DNA of 64,000 bases from the NCBI GenBank assembly GCA_023386555.1, contig JAEWJK010000009.1:62001-126000 (forward strand), read 5' to 3'. Under the pieces are notes generated by a model. The model made no database searches, was not told the DNA's origin, and worked only from the letters and a program-made list of their open reading frames with translations. This document shows positions 18,330 to 28,421 of the stretch, one piece after another. This DNA comes from Bacteroidota bacterium. Lineage in GTDB: Bacteria > Bacteroidota > Bacteroidia > Chitinophagales > Chitinophagaceae. Every line of letters begins with the position of its first letter. The stretch's first letter is position 1. A program made the position numbers and the translations under genes.

Positions 18330-20981
18330 ATGGCCAACAGATTAAAAAAGAAAGCACCGCCTCCACCTGATCCTGAGCAGCTTACTGAAGATAAGCCTGT
18401 AGAAGTTACTGTTGAAGAAGTTGTGAAGGATGAACGTACCTGGAAAATCCTTGGTGCCATCAGCTTGCTTTTCTGCATTTTCCTCTTTGTTGCATTTACA
18501 TCTTACTTGTTTACCTGGCAGGAAGACCAGGATAAAGTACATCAGTTTGGTATTAAAATATTTGCAGTAGATGATGTAAGAGTAAGCAATCTTTTGGGTG
18601 TATTAGGTGCTTATACTGCACATCTTTTTTTCTATAAAGGTTTTGGAATTGCATCTTATTTGCTTTGCACTTTCTTTTTTGTTTTAGGAGTTAATCTTTT
18701 GTTTGAGAAGAAAATTTTCAATCTTGTACGCAATATCCGCTATGTTATTGTGGGATTAGTGATTCTGAGCATGGCGTTAGCATTTATTGCAGCTAACTCT
18801 GATTTTTCATTTGGCGGTGCCGTAGGAGAGATGTTATGTGAATGGTTCAACAAATGGATCGGAAGGGTAGGAACAGGTGCAATGTTAATGGTAGCTGCTT
18901 TCAGTTATGTGATATGGAGATTCAATCCAACATTCAAATGGCCGGAGCCAAAACCAAAGCCCAAAAGAATTATACCTGTTGTTGATGATGTTTTATTGGA
19001 TGAAGTAAAGATCAATCCTGAAACAGGTGAAGAATTAGTGTTGACAGCGGTTGAAGATGAACCAGTAGAAACTCTCGAACCTTCACAGAATGGAAGATCA
19101 ATAAATGATCTGTATGCCGATGGTACTTTGTCTCCTATAACAGAAGAAGCTGAACCTACCAGCAGTAATAAATTGAAAGGTGAAGGCAAAGGTGTATTTG
19201 TAATGATGCCCCAGGAAGAAGCTGTAGCAAGTGAACTAACAAACTTTGATTTAAAGGTAAATGACACGGTAGAAGATGAAACGGATAAAGGTGTATTGAA
19301 TGTTGGAAATGAAATAGCAGAAGACCCTGAAGCTGTGATCGAAGAAGAAATTGACGAGGAAGTTGAAGAAGCGGAATCAACGGATGAAGAAACAGGCCTT
19401 GAACTATTGATAAACGAAGGTGTTGAAGAAGAAGAGATACCGGAAGAAGAAATCCCCGTAAAGGCACAACCGGTTTCTAAATATGATCCCATTCTTGATC
19501 TGCGTGATTATAAATATCCGTCTCTCGATCTTTTAGAACAACATGGTAGCGAAAAGATCGTTCATAATGCAGAAGAATTAGAAACACACAAGAACCAGAT
19601 CATTGCTACGCTTAAGAATTACGATATACATATCCAAAAAATTGCCGCCACAGTAGGACCAACCGTTACATTATATGAAATCGTTCCGGCTCCAGGTGTT
19701 CGTATCAGCCGAATCAAAAACCTTGAAGATGATATTGCATTAAGTCTTGCCGCATTAGGAATTCGTATCATTGCTCCAATACCAGGCAAAGGAACAATCG
19801 GTATTGAAGTTCCAAACGTAAAGAAGACAGTAGTGAGTATGAAAACATTACTTGCTTCAGATAAGTTTCAGAACAACAATTTTTCTCTTCCAATCGCCAT
19901 TGGTAAAAAGATTGACAATGAAAATTTCATAGTTGATCTTGCCAGCATGCCTCACCTTTTGGTAGCTGGAGCTACTGGTCAGGGTAAATCAGTTGGTGTT
20001 AATGCATTGCTTGTTTCGTTATTATATAAAAAACATCCATCACAACTGAAGTTTGTTTTGGTCGACCCTAAGAAAGTAGAGTTGAGTTTGTATCGTGTTA
20101 TTGAAAAACATTTCTTAGCAAAATTGCCTGGTGAAGATGAATCCATCATTACCGATACAAAGAAAGTGATCAATACACTCAATGCACTTTGTATAGAAAT
20201 GGATAATCGTTACGATCTTTTAAAAGAAGCAGGATGCAGGAACATAAAAGAGTACAATGATAAATTCACTTCACGTAAGCTAAATCCTGAGAAAGGTCAT
20301 CAATACCTTCCTTTCATCGTACTTGTGGTAGATGAGTTTGCAGATCTTATTATGACAGCAGGTAAAGAAATCGAAATGCCAATTGCTCGTTTGGCACAGT
20401 TGGCAAGAGCTGTAGGTATTCATTTGATTATTGCAACACAACGTCCATCAGTAAATATTATCACCGGTACCATTAAAGCAAATTTCCCGGCGAGAATTGC
20501 ATTTAAAGTATCATCAAAGATCGACAGCCGAACAATTTTAGATGCCGGTGGAGCAGAACAATTAATCGGAAAAGGAGATATGCTGGTAAGTTATAACGGA
20601 GAGATCACCAGATTGCAATGTGCTTTTGTTGATACACCTGAAGTAGAAAATATTTGCCAGTTTATTGGTGATCAACGTGGATATCCTCAGGCATTTTTGC
20701 TTCCAGAATATGTAGATGAAAAAGAAATGGAGAGCAGAGATTTTGATATGAATGATAAAGATCCTTTGTTTGAAGATGCAGCACGGTTAATTGTGAGCAG
20801 CCAAATGGGAAGCACATCTCTTATTCAGCGTCGAATGAAACTAGGTTATAATCGTGCAGGAAGATTAATGGATCAATTAGAATCTGCAGGTGTTGTAGGC
20901 CCAAACCAGGGTAGTAAAGCAAGAGAAGTTGTTATCAAAACAGAAGCAGATCTTAATGAATTATTGAATACACTTGTTTAG
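18330..20981 (+). CDS. ftsK: DNA translocase FtsK/SpoIIIE
   Basis: 883 residues. Four membrane segments fill the first 200 residues. A linker (about 215-385) is extremely rich in Glu/Asp. The motor follows: VAGATGQGKSVGVNALLVSLL is Walker A (near 548-566) and IVLVVDEFADLIM is Walker B. The C-terminal gamma winged-helix domain (about 815-883: RLIVSSQMGSTSLIQRRMKLGYNRAGRLMD) binds KOPS-like sequences. FtsK pumps chromosome ends across the division septum. Stand-alone gene between two tRNAs, with a TAnnTTTG box just upstream. The acidic linker is common in Bacteroidota FtsK but is noticeably long here. Confidence 0.96.
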   Translation: MANRLKKKAPPPPDPEQLTEDKPVEVTVEEVVKDERTWKILGAISLLFCIFLFVAFTSYLFTWQEDQDKVHQFGIKIFAVDDVRVSNLLGVLGAYTAHLFFYKGFGIASYLLCTFFFVLGVNLLFEKKIFNLVRNIRYVIVGLVILSMALAFIAANSDFSFGGAVGEMLCEWFNKWIGRVGTGAMLMVAAFSYVIWRFNPTFKWPEPKPKPKRIIPVVDDVLLDEVKINPETGEELVLTAVEDEPVETLEPSQNGRSINDLYADGTLSPITEEAEPTSSNKLKGEGKGVFVMMPQEEAVASELTNFDLKVNDTVEDETDKGVLNVGNEIAEDPEAVIEEEIDEEVEEAESTDEETGLELLINEGVEEEEIPEEEIPVKAQPVSKYDPILDLRDYKYPSLDLLEQHGSEKIVHNAEELETHKNQIIATLKNYDIHIQKIAATVGPTVTLYEIVPAPGVRISRIKNLEDDIALSLAALGIRIIAPIPGKGTIGIEVPNVKKTVVSMKTLLASDKFQNNNFSLPIAIGKKIDNENFIVDLASMPHLLVAGATGQGKSVGVNALLVSLLYKKHPSQLKFVLVDPKKVELSLYRVIEKHFLAKLPGEDESIITDTKKVINTLNALCIEMDNRYDLLKEAGCRNIKEYNDKFTSRKLNPEKGHQYLPFIVLVVDEFADLIMTAGKEIEMPIARLAQLARAVGIHLIIATQRPSVNIITGTIKANFPARIAFKVSSKIDSRTILDAGGAEQLIGKGDMLVSYNGEITRLQCAFVDTPEVENICQFIGDQRGYPQAFLLPEYVDEKEMESRDFDMNDKDPLFEDAARLIVSSQMGSTSLIQRRMKLGYNRAGRLMDQLESAGVVGPNQGSKAREVVIKTEADLNELLNTLV

Positions 20982-21116
20982 TTTGACTAAATAATTGCAG
21001 CGTTCGGGCATTAATATTAAGCCTGATTAATTTCCGGGTTAGTGACTTTCAATGTTAGGTTAGTTATTCTAAATTATCATTAACGTTATTCTCACCAGCT
21101 TCTAATAACTGAAGTG

Positions 21117-21150
21117 TAATAAAAAAACCTGCAAACATATGGTTGCAGGT
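21117..21150 (-). terminator. Intrinsic terminator of tRNA-Ser
   Basis: On the minus strand ACCTGCAA, loop, TTGCAGGT, then seven T. Lies 7 bases beyond the tRNA-Ser 3' end. The rest of the 20982-21399 gap holds only the tRNA and AT-rich DNA. Confidence 0.9.
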
Positions 21151-21157
21151 CATCCAG

Positions 21158-21242
21158 CGGAGAGCGAGGGATTCGAACCCCCGGACCTGTTACAGTCAAC
21201 AGTTTTCAAGACTGCCGCAATCGACCACTCTGCCAGCTCTCC
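21158..21242 (-). tRNA. tRNA-Ser (anticodon UGA)
   Basis: 85 nt on the minus strand. Acceptor GGAGAGC/GCTCTCC with discriminator G. The D arm contains GCAGAGTGG, the anticodon loop CTTGAAA gives TGA, there is a long class II variable arm, and the T arm has GGTTCGAATCC. CCA is not encoded. Confidence 0.96.
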
Positions 21243-21399
21243 GGGTGCAAAATAATGGGTTGCGATCTTATCTTCCAAAAAATTATCATTCACTAATCGT
21301 TTCTTGCTGTATTTATTAAATAATTATATGTTCTTATACGCTTTATAGAAATATTATTTTACAATCCAAGCTGAAAAAGGAAGTTTGCTGATTGATCAA

Positions 21400-22170
21400 A
21401 TGAAGAATATCACTACCATACTATTCATCGCTTGTATTGCAATAGTTATTTGCTCCTGCGTTCAAAAACCACATCGTACGATGCTTGTACCTAGGAAATC
21501 TGATGCTTCTTCAAAGCAAATTCATTTTGCCGGATATACATGGTTGGTCAGTAATGCTAATCAACCTGTTGCACCCGGGCCCAATTTCTGGAATAATCAA
21601 AATGCTTTCGTAGACCAGGAAGGAAAATTGCATCTGCGGCTTACAAAAAACGAAGCAACAGGATTATGGTCTGCTGCAGAGATTATTTCACAACAGATGT
21701 TTGGAACCGGAACCTACGAGTTTTTTGTAGAAGGTCATATAGATCAGCTGGATAAGAATGTGGTGTTTGGAATTTTCCAATATTCCGGTGTAGATATGCA
21801 TGATGAAATAGATATTGAATATTCGAAATGGGGTGATAATGGAGGAACTAATCTTACTTATTCAGTATGGCCTAAGGAAGGAATAAAAGCAGGTAAGTGG
21901 TCTTCAGAAAATACCATCAGGTTAGAAGGTACTCATACAACACAAAGAATGATTCGTTCGGATTCAGAGATTCAATTCTTGTCTTTACATGGTTTCAGGT
22001 CGGATGATAAATTTGCCTATCATATTGCCCGTTGTAAACGAAAAAGGATTATCACGAACAAACCTATGCCATTATATCTGAACCTTTGGCTATTCAGAGG
22101 TAAACCACCTAGCAATGCAAGAGAAGTCGAGATTATCATTCACAAATTTTCCTTTACCCCAACAAGCTAA
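21400..22170 (+). CDS. GH16-family glycosidase-like lipoprotein
   Basis: 256 residues from the ATG at 21400; a TTG at 21385 is in frame but would only lengthen the signal. Lipobox CIAIVICSC with Cys near residue 20. A single jelly-roll catalytic domain follows, with the GH16 acid motif HDEIDIEYSKWG (ExDxE: E, D, E all present) around residue 135. GH16 enzymes cut beta-glucans, agarose, carrageenans and related chains with retention. Specificity is not predictable. Its 3' end is one base from the converging DUF5916 gene. Confidence 0.82.
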   Translation: MKNITTILFIACIAIVICSCVQKPHRTMLVPRKSDASSKQIHFAGYTWLVSNANQPVAPGPNFWNNQNAFVDQEGKLHLRLTKNEATGLWSAAEIISQQMFGTGTYEFFVEGHIDQLDKNVVFGIFQYSGVDMHDEIDIEYSKWGDNGGTNLTYSVWPKEGIKAGKWSSENTIRLEGTHTTQRMIRSDSEIQFLSLHGFRSDDKFAYHIARCKRKRIITNKPMPLYLNLWLFRGKPPSNAREVEIIIHKFSFTPTS

Positions 22171-22171
22171 A

Positions 22172-24637
22172 TCATTTCTTTCTTAACTTTTTCTTCATCT
22201 CTAAATAATCAAGAAAGTAGATGATCCTTATTGAAAGATTGTTATTCTGGGGTGCTTCCAATGTTCTGCTGAAATTTGTAAAGTAACTATCTCCATTCGT
22301 TTTTCCAAAAGGCACTCCTTCAAACATGCTGGTATTGTTCTTATACATCAGGTTAATGAAACTTCCCGGAGCAAACTGCCAATTAAATTGGGCTTCAACA
22401 ATAAAATCATTATAATTCGGTGCTTCCGCATTTGTGAATGTTGAATTAGGCTGGAGATCACCATTCGGCAATAACGTATATAGTTCTTTCATATTAACCC
22501 TGCTCCAGTAATGACGAACCCGTGTTGTGAAAACCATCATTGGATTGAAGCTATATTTCATGTTGATTGAATTCTCAATAGTTGCCACATCTCTTCTTGA
22601 AAAAATGATATCCTTAGTAATTGGATCTTTTGTAGCAAATCCTACGTTGTTAGTTTGCGGTTCCAGTCGCAACACATGTGAAATTGACATTTTCTGGTTA
22701 AAGCGATAGTTATGCTGGAAATACATCATGTATCTTTTCGATTTGAACATATCTCTGTCAACATATAAAAACTCAACATATCCACTGTATTTTTTTGCAC
22801 TATTTGTTTCCAGCCAGAAGTTTGTAAACCAATTTCCCCAGCCATTAAATACTCTTCCTGGTACACGAGGCTCATAAAAATTCTTTGTTTTTGGTTCATA
22901 ACCAATACCAAAGCCAGGATGCCATAAATTCTTTAATTGACCATTTACATTTGCATTGATATTTGCATTTTGGTAGGTGAGAGGTTTAAACATTTGTGAA
23001 TAGAAAACATTGAAGTTAATGTTGATCCTATTGTACCAATTAGTCGGTTTAACCCAGTTATATCCTGCCCATAAAGAGTGATTGAAATAATTATTGTTTG
23101 TAAAATAACCGAGATCATTACTATTAAATTTTTCATCAGCCAATTCCTGGTAGTAATTGAACCGGAATCTTCCACTGGCTTTGCCGAAGTATGCAGTATG
23201 ACTATAACCTGTTAATGATCTTCCTTGCGGAAGAAAATTTGTAAGATTACTAACTGCTACTTTACCACCAACATTCCAGGTATTTTTCTTGTCATAGAAA
23301 TCAAAAAGTCCCGCTGTAACGGTAGCATCATAATCATCTCCACTTCTTAATACACTGGTATTTATAAAACTGATGCTTGAATTGTTTTTGAGAGTCTGAT
23401 CAAGCACTATGATATTATAATTTGTAAGCGGATTTGTCTCAACTTTTCTTTCATTCCCTTTATCGTCTGAAATAATTGCATGTTGTGAATTGGCAACTGC
23501 ATTAAAAAAACCAATACCCAACCCACCTTTTAAACGACCGGATATTTTGGTTGCGTTAATGAGTTTTGTTTCCTCCGGATTTTTTATCACTTTTTCGTTA
23601 ATGGCTAATCCATCGTTTACATTATAAAAATGCATCGGTCTTCCGCCAACACGACGAGAATAGAAAAAACCGCCCTTATTAAATAATTCCAATCCTTCGG
23701 TAAAGAATGGCCTATTTTCATTGAATCTTACTTCAAAAGGAGAAAGATTTAATACACGGTTATCGCTTTGTACTTGTCCAAAATCAGGTATCAGCGTCAT
23801 GTCTAAAGTTATCGCCTGGTTGATGCCATATTTCAGATCCATTCCTCCGTTTACAGAAGATGTCCAATTACTTATTCCGGTAACATTTGCAGGATAATGA
23901 TTTACATAGTAAGATAAATAAGGTGAGAATTGAAGACGTAATGGTGGTTTGATGTTCTCAAGGCCTGTCCAATATCCCTCTTGTGTAAGAAAGCCATTCA
24001 CATTCGGATCAATCGGATTCCATGTTACCTGCTGACTTGTTTTTTGTCTTCGGCGTGTGATATTCAAGCCCCAATCCTGTATGTTCGCTTTACTAAAACG
24101 TATAGCTGCAAACGGAAGAAATATCTCAAAGCTCCATCCGTCATTGTGAATTTGTGCAGCACTTTGCCATACTGCATTCCATGAAAAGTCTTCGCCATTG
24201 TTCGTCATCTTGGCATCCATTTGTTCACCATGAGGTGTAACAAAATATTCGAACCCGTTTAATTTGTCTTTGTAAGTATCGAAGATAAAACCTACAAAAT
24301 CATTATTACCAAAACCATCACGACCATTTACTTCTGCTGCAATGCTGTCCTTTGTTCTTTCATGACAATAACCACCAAGAAAAATACCTTCATCATTATA
24401 TAGCATGTAAACTTCAGTACGTAATTCATGATCTTCAACCTTGAAAGGAGTAGGGCGAAACTCTGTATATCCTAATGCTGCAGGAGCTGTTTTCCATGCT
24501 GAATCATTTAATAAACCATCAATTTTGATGGCTGCAGTAGTTCTTTGTGCCGGTAAGGTTTTAGGTGCCACAGGGTTTTGTGAATATGCATTAAAGCATA
24601 AAATTGATAGCAGGAATAGTGAGCAACGGCCTCTCAT
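22172..24637 (-). CDS. CBM9-like domain plus DUF5916 outer-membrane barrel protein
   Basis: 821 residues. The signal peptide ends near NAYSQ. Residues about 30-225 form a carbohydrate-binding family 9-like domain (IKIDGLLNDSAWKTAP, DGIFLGGYCHE, WSFEIFLPFAAIRFSK). The remainder is a DUF5916 barrel with FEVRFNENRPFFTEGLELF and VGGRP. Function of the family is unknown; surface glycan handling is often suggested from the CBM9 part. Neighbouring GH16 and GH92 genes fit that idea but are not proof. Confidence 0.87.
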   Translation of the reverse strand: MRGRCSLFLLSILCFNAYSQNPVAPKTLPAQRTTAAIKIDGLLNDSAWKTAPAALGYTEFRPTPFKVEDHELRTEVYMLYNDEGIFLGGYCHERTKDSIAAEVNGRDGFGNNDFVGFIFDTYKDKLNGFEYFVTPHGEQMDAKMTNNGEDFSWNAVWQSAAQIHNDGWSFEIFLPFAAIRFSKANIQDWGLNITRRRQKTSQQVTWNPIDPNVNGFLTQEGYWTGLENIKPPLRLQFSPYLSYYVNHYPANVTGISNWTSSVNGGMDLKYGINQAITLDMTLIPDFGQVQSDNRVLNLSPFEVRFNENRPFFTEGLELFNKGGFFYSRRVGGRPMHFYNVNDGLAINEKVIKNPEETKLINATKISGRLKGGLGIGFFNAVANSQHAIISDDKGNERKVETNPLTNYNIIVLDQTLKNNSSISFINTSVLRSGDDYDATVTAGLFDFYDKKNTWNVGGKVAVSNLTNFLPQGRSLTGYSHTAYFGKASGRFRFNYYQELADEKFNSNDLGYFTNNNYFNHSLWAGYNWVKPTNWYNRININFNVFYSQMFKPLTYQNANINANVNGQLKNLWHPGFGIGYEPKTKNFYEPRVPGRVFNGWGNWFTNFWLETNSAKKYSGYVEFLYVDRDMFKSKRYMMYFQHNYRFNQKMSISHVLRLEPQTNNVGFATKDPITKDIIFSRRDVATIENSINMKYSFNPMMVFTTRVRHYWSRVNMKELYTLLPNGDLQPNSTFTNAEAPNYNDFIVEAQFNWQFAPGSFINLMYKNNTSMFEGVPFGKTNGDSYFTNFSRTLEAPQNNNLSIRIIYFLDYLEMKKKLRKK

Positions 24638-24796
24638 GAGTAGTTATTTGGGTGCAGATAAAGTAACGGTTCAAAGTGTGATAGGTTACTACCATTGATA
24701 AATTTTAACAATAAAGTTTAATTATCTATTTATCGTTGTATGCACAATTGGTCTGGTACGTGTAGCATTAGTATGTATCTTCCGTCTTTAACTTCT

Positions 24797-26089
24797 ATGA
24801 AACCCATTAGTTTTATTTTTATCCTGTTGTTATCTTTCTCTGCTTCAGTATTCGCTCAAGAGTCATTTCTTGACACGTTTATCAGGAAAGATGGGATCTA
24901 TCCTGTTCCATCATTTACAACCTGGCAAAATGGAACATTGTTTCTTACGAAGAAATCGAAGGGAAAAGCAGTAAATGATCAGCCAATATTATCGGTTGAA
25001 GCTGCTGAAAGATTAAAGCATTACACCACAGCTTACAGTAACCAGAAAACTGAACCGTATCGTTTTTTTAGAGTGATTGAAGAACTGGAGGCACATGATT
25101 CATCTACTTATTTTGAGAGAATAGACGGATTTCCGCTTCAATACACAACTTTTTTTAAAGGATTATATTTTTTGGAGTATAATGAATTTGAGAAAGCAGA
25201 TTCTTTGTTTAATATTTTAACTAACAGCACCGATTCTTTTTTATATAAAGAGGTTTCATTCTGGAAAACAACTACACAAAAGTTATTATCAGAGAAAAAA
25301 CAACACAATGCAATGCTGCAAGCCTATTCATTGCAGAAAAGATTTAAAACAGATTCTATAAAGCTAATGAGTTTGTTGCAGCAAATTAATTTGCCACAGT
25401 ACATGATGCATAAGTACATCAATCTTTACAATCATTACTATAGGCACAAGAATTATGAATTTGCCAGATCAACTTATGATTCCATAGTGGTTTACGCCAA
25501 TCAATCAAAGATGAAAGCTTCTTTAACAAAGAACAGAGCAGCAGTGTTGGAAATGCTTGAAGACAAATTAAAATTTATTGCAGCAGTGAAAAATGGCTTG
25601 TATCATTATGAGATTGATTATTTATACGATCATCTTGAGTTATGGCTGAATGATACATTAACGGATAAAGAATTTGCGTCAATGGCAGGTTTTTCACTGC
25701 ATCAACGATCAACTACAAAAGCCGACAGCATTTTTACCAGGCGACTAATTGATACAGCTTCGAATGAAGCATTAAGCAAGTTTGAAACACTTTCTTTAAT
25801 AAGGACACCATTTGATAAAGGAGGCAGGAGATTCCTGGTTGTAAAACTTGGCTTCACTAATGAGGATACATACAAAAAATATGTTTCCTTTCTTTCGAAA
25901 TTTAAATCAAAGCCTATTCAACAATCTGTATTGTACGGCGGAATAAGTGAAGGCGATGAATATATGCTTACGCAATATTTCATTGCAGCATTATATCATA
26001 GAAATGATCCAATGATAAAATATGAACTTAGTCTCTACGCTATCCAAGATTCTGAAGGCAATATCTATGCTGTAGATACTTTGTTCTGA
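24797..26089 (+). CDS. Secreted protein of unknown function
   Basis: 430 residues from the ATG at 24797 (MKPISFIFILLLSFSASVFAQ), chosen because it gives a clean signal peptide; an in-frame ATG at 24740 would add 19 residues before it. No family recognised. Mostly helical with TPR-like spacing in the middle (about 100-260: GLYFLEYNEFEKADSLFNIL and KNYEFARSTYDSIVVYA), then a mixed C-terminal region. Sits 55 bp upstream of the GH92 gene on the same strand, so likely exported and possibly co-expressed with it. Confidence 0.7.
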   Translation: MKPISFIFILLLSFSASVFAQESFLDTFIRKDGIYPVPSFTTWQNGTLFLTKKSKGKAVNDQPILSVEAAERLKHYTTAYSNQKTEPYRFFRVIEELEAHDSSTYFERIDGFPLQYTTFFKGLYFLEYNEFEKADSLFNILTNSTDSFLYKEVSFWKTTTQKLLSEKKQHNAMLQAYSLQKRFKTDSIKLMSLLQQINLPQYMMHKYINLYNHYYRHKNYEFARSTYDSIVVYANQSKMKASLTKNRAAVLEMLEDKLKFIAAVKNGLYHYEIDYLYDHLELWLNDTLTDKEFASMAGFSLHQRSTTKADSIFTRRLIDTASNEALSKFETLSLIRTPFDKGGRRFLVVKLGFTNEDTYKKYVSFLSKFKSKPIQQSVLYGGISEGDEYMLTQYFIAALYHRNDPMIKYELSLYAIQDSEGNIYAVDTLF

Positions 26090-26144
26090 TTTAAGCCGTA
26101 ATCATTGCTGAACGATGATGTTAATGTTTCATTAGCTTTGATAC

Positions 26145-28415
26145 ATGCGTTTCATCTTTACTATCATCGTTATAATATCATCCTTACCAGGCTTTTCTCA
26201 ACAAGCTTTTGATCCGGTAGAATATGTTAATCCTTTAATGGGTACCGATTCAAAGTATAGCCTATCTAATGGTAATACTTATCCGGCTGTTTGTGTTCCC
26301 TGGGGCATGAATTTCTGGACACCGCAAACCAATAAAATGGGTAATGGTTGGCAGTATCAGTATAGTGCTGATAAGATCAATGGCTTTAAGCAAACACACC
26401 AACCATCACCATGGATGAATGATTATGGCCAGTTTGCTATTATGCCTGTGATTGGTTTAAAGTTTAGGCAGGATGATAGAACCAGTTGGTTCTCGCATAA
26501 AACAGAAATCGCTAAACCATACTACTACAGTGTATATTTAGCAGATGCAGATGTTACAACAGAATTAACTCCAACGGAAAGAGCTGCACAGTTTCGTTTT
26601 ACATTTCCTGCAACAGATAGTGCTTTTATAGTGATCGATGCATTTGACCGAGGATCTTATATTAAGATCATTCCACAACAAAATAAAGTAATTGGTTATT
26701 CAACAAGATATAGCAGGGGCAAACTTCCAAACTTCAGAAACTATTTTGTAATGCAGTTCGACAGATCTTTTACAAATGCCTACACATGGAGAGACAGTAC
26801 ATTGAAAGATTCGCTGGAATTATCTGCAGATCATTCAGGAGCTGTTGTTGGATTTAAAACACGAAAAGGCGAGAAGGTTAATGTGAAAATCGCTTCATCA
26901 TTCATCAGTTTTGAACAGGCAGAATTAAATCTTCGTAATGAGTTGCAAAATGACAATTTCGAAACAACTAAATCAAAGGCAAAAAGAGAATGGAATAAAA
27001 GATTGGGCCAGGTGATTGTTGAAGGTGGAACAGAAGAGCAATTAAAAACGTTTTACTCATGCCTTTATCGAATGGTGCAGTTTCCTCAACGATTATACGA
27101 GATAGATGCTGCAGGATCTATCGTTCATTATAGTCCGTATGATGGCAAAGTGTACAATGGTTATATGTTTGGCGGAACCGGTTTCTGGGATACATTCCGT
27201 GCATTATATCCTTTTTTAAATCTCATGTATCCTTCCATCAATAAAGAAATGCAGGAAGGTTTAGCAAATGCTTACAAAGAAGGTGGATGGTTGCCTGAAT
27301 GGTCAAGCCCTGGTTATGCCAATATTATGATCGGTAATAACTCAGCTTCGGTTGTGGCAGATGCATATATCAAAGGAGTAAAAGTAAACAGCATTGATAC
27401 CTTATATGCAGCTTTGTTGAAAGGTGCTAATAACGAAGGTCCGATGGATGCTGTGGCAAGAAAAGGTGCATCGTATTACACCACACTTGGGTATGTGCCT
27501 GCAGATGTAAACATTAATGAAAGTGCAGCCCGTACATTAGAATATGCTTATGATGATTTTGCAATTTATCAACTGGCGAAGAAGCTTAATCGTCCGAAGG
27601 ATGAAATTGCATTATATGAAAAACGATCACAAAACTATCGTCATCTTTATAGTAAGGAGTTTAACTTGATGAGAGGAAAGAATAAAGATGGAAGTTTTCA
27701 ATCACCTTTCAATCCATTTAAATGGGGCGATGCATTTACCGAAGGGAATAGCTGGCATTACAGCTGGAGTGTGTTTCATGATATCGCAGGATTGAAACAA
27801 TTGATGGGTGGAGATAAAATGTTTGTGGCAATGCTGGATTCTGTGTTCAACATGCCACCCGTATATGATGAAAGTTATTACAAAGGAGTGATACATGAAA
27901 TAAGAGAAATGCAGATCACCAACATGGGACAATATGCACACGGCAATCAGCCAATTCAGCATATGATCTACTTATATAACTATACATCGCAACCATGGAA
28001 ATCGCAATATTGGTTGAGGGAAGTGATGAACAAGTTATATAAACCAACACCAGATGGATATTGTGGCGATGAAGATAACGGGCAAACTTCAGCATGGTAT
28101 GTATTTAGTGCATTAGGATTTTATCCTGTTTGTCCTACAACAGACCAGTATGTATTGGGGACACCGTTATTCAAGAAGGTTACATTGAAGCTGGAGAATG
28201 GAAAGCAGTTTGTCATCTCTGCTCCGAATAGTTCTTCAGAGAATAAGTACCTGCAGAAAGTTTCATTGAATGAAAACGCCTGGAGTAACAACTGGATAGA
28301 TCATGACGATATAATGAAAGGAGGGAAGCTGAATATTTATATGTCACCAAACCCCAATAAGCAAAGAGGTATTACGAGTAAAGCATTTCCGTACTCGTAT
28401 AGTTCATACAAATGA
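26145..28415 (+). CDS. GH92-family alpha-mannosidase-like enzyme
   Basis: 756 residues. The signal peptide ends near GFSQQ. N-terminal beta-sandwich begins YVNPLMGTDSKYSLSNGNTYP, then the (alpha/alpha)6 catalytic domain with GTGFWDTFRALYPFLNLM, EGNSWHYSWSVFHDIAGL and GDEDNGQTSAWYVFSALGFYP. These are GH92 signatures, a Ca-dependent exo-alpha-mannosidase family in the periplasm or on the surface. The block I remember as GNEPSHH reads GNQPIQH here, so linkage specificity may differ from alpha-1,2 enzymes. Converges with preA, 6 bp gap. Confidence 0.9.
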   Translation: MRFIFTIIVIISSLPGFSQQAFDPVEYVNPLMGTDSKYSLSNGNTYPAVCVPWGMNFWTPQTNKMGNGWQYQYSADKINGFKQTHQPSPWMNDYGQFAIMPVIGLKFRQDDRTSWFSHKTEIAKPYYYSVYLADADVTTELTPTERAAQFRFTFPATDSAFIVIDAFDRGSYIKIIPQQNKVIGYSTRYSRGKLPNFRNYFVMQFDRSFTNAYTWRDSTLKDSLELSADHSGAVVGFKTRKGEKVNVKIASSFISFEQAELNLRNELQNDNFETTKSKAKREWNKRLGQVIVEGGTEEQLKTFYSCLYRMVQFPQRLYEIDAAGSIVHYSPYDGKVYNGYMFGGTGFWDTFRALYPFLNLMYPSINKEMQEGLANAYKEGGWLPEWSSPGYANIMIGNNSASVVADAYIKGVKVNSIDTLYAALLKGANNEGPMDAVARKGASYYTTLGYVPADVNINESAARTLEYAYDDFAIYQLAKKLNRPKDEIALYEKRSQNYRHLYSKEFNLMRGKNKDGSFQSPFNPFKWGDAFTEGNSWHYSWSVFHDIAGLKQLMGGDKMFVAMLDSVFNMPPVYDESYYKGVIHEIREMQITNMGQYAHGNQPIQHMIYLYNYTSQPWKSQYWLREVMNKLYKPTPDGYCGDEDNGQTSAWYVFSALGFYPVCPTTDQYVLGTPLFKKVTLKLENGKQFVISAPNSSSENKYLQKVSLNENAWSNNWIDHDDIMKGGKLNIYMSPNPNKQRGITSKAFPYSYSSYK

Positions 28416-28421
28416 TCAATA

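Noticed and set aside
18905..19492. 195-codon frame opposite the acidic linker of ftsK
   Set aside because: Ser-rich translation is the reverse of Glu/Asp codons; no start context or family.
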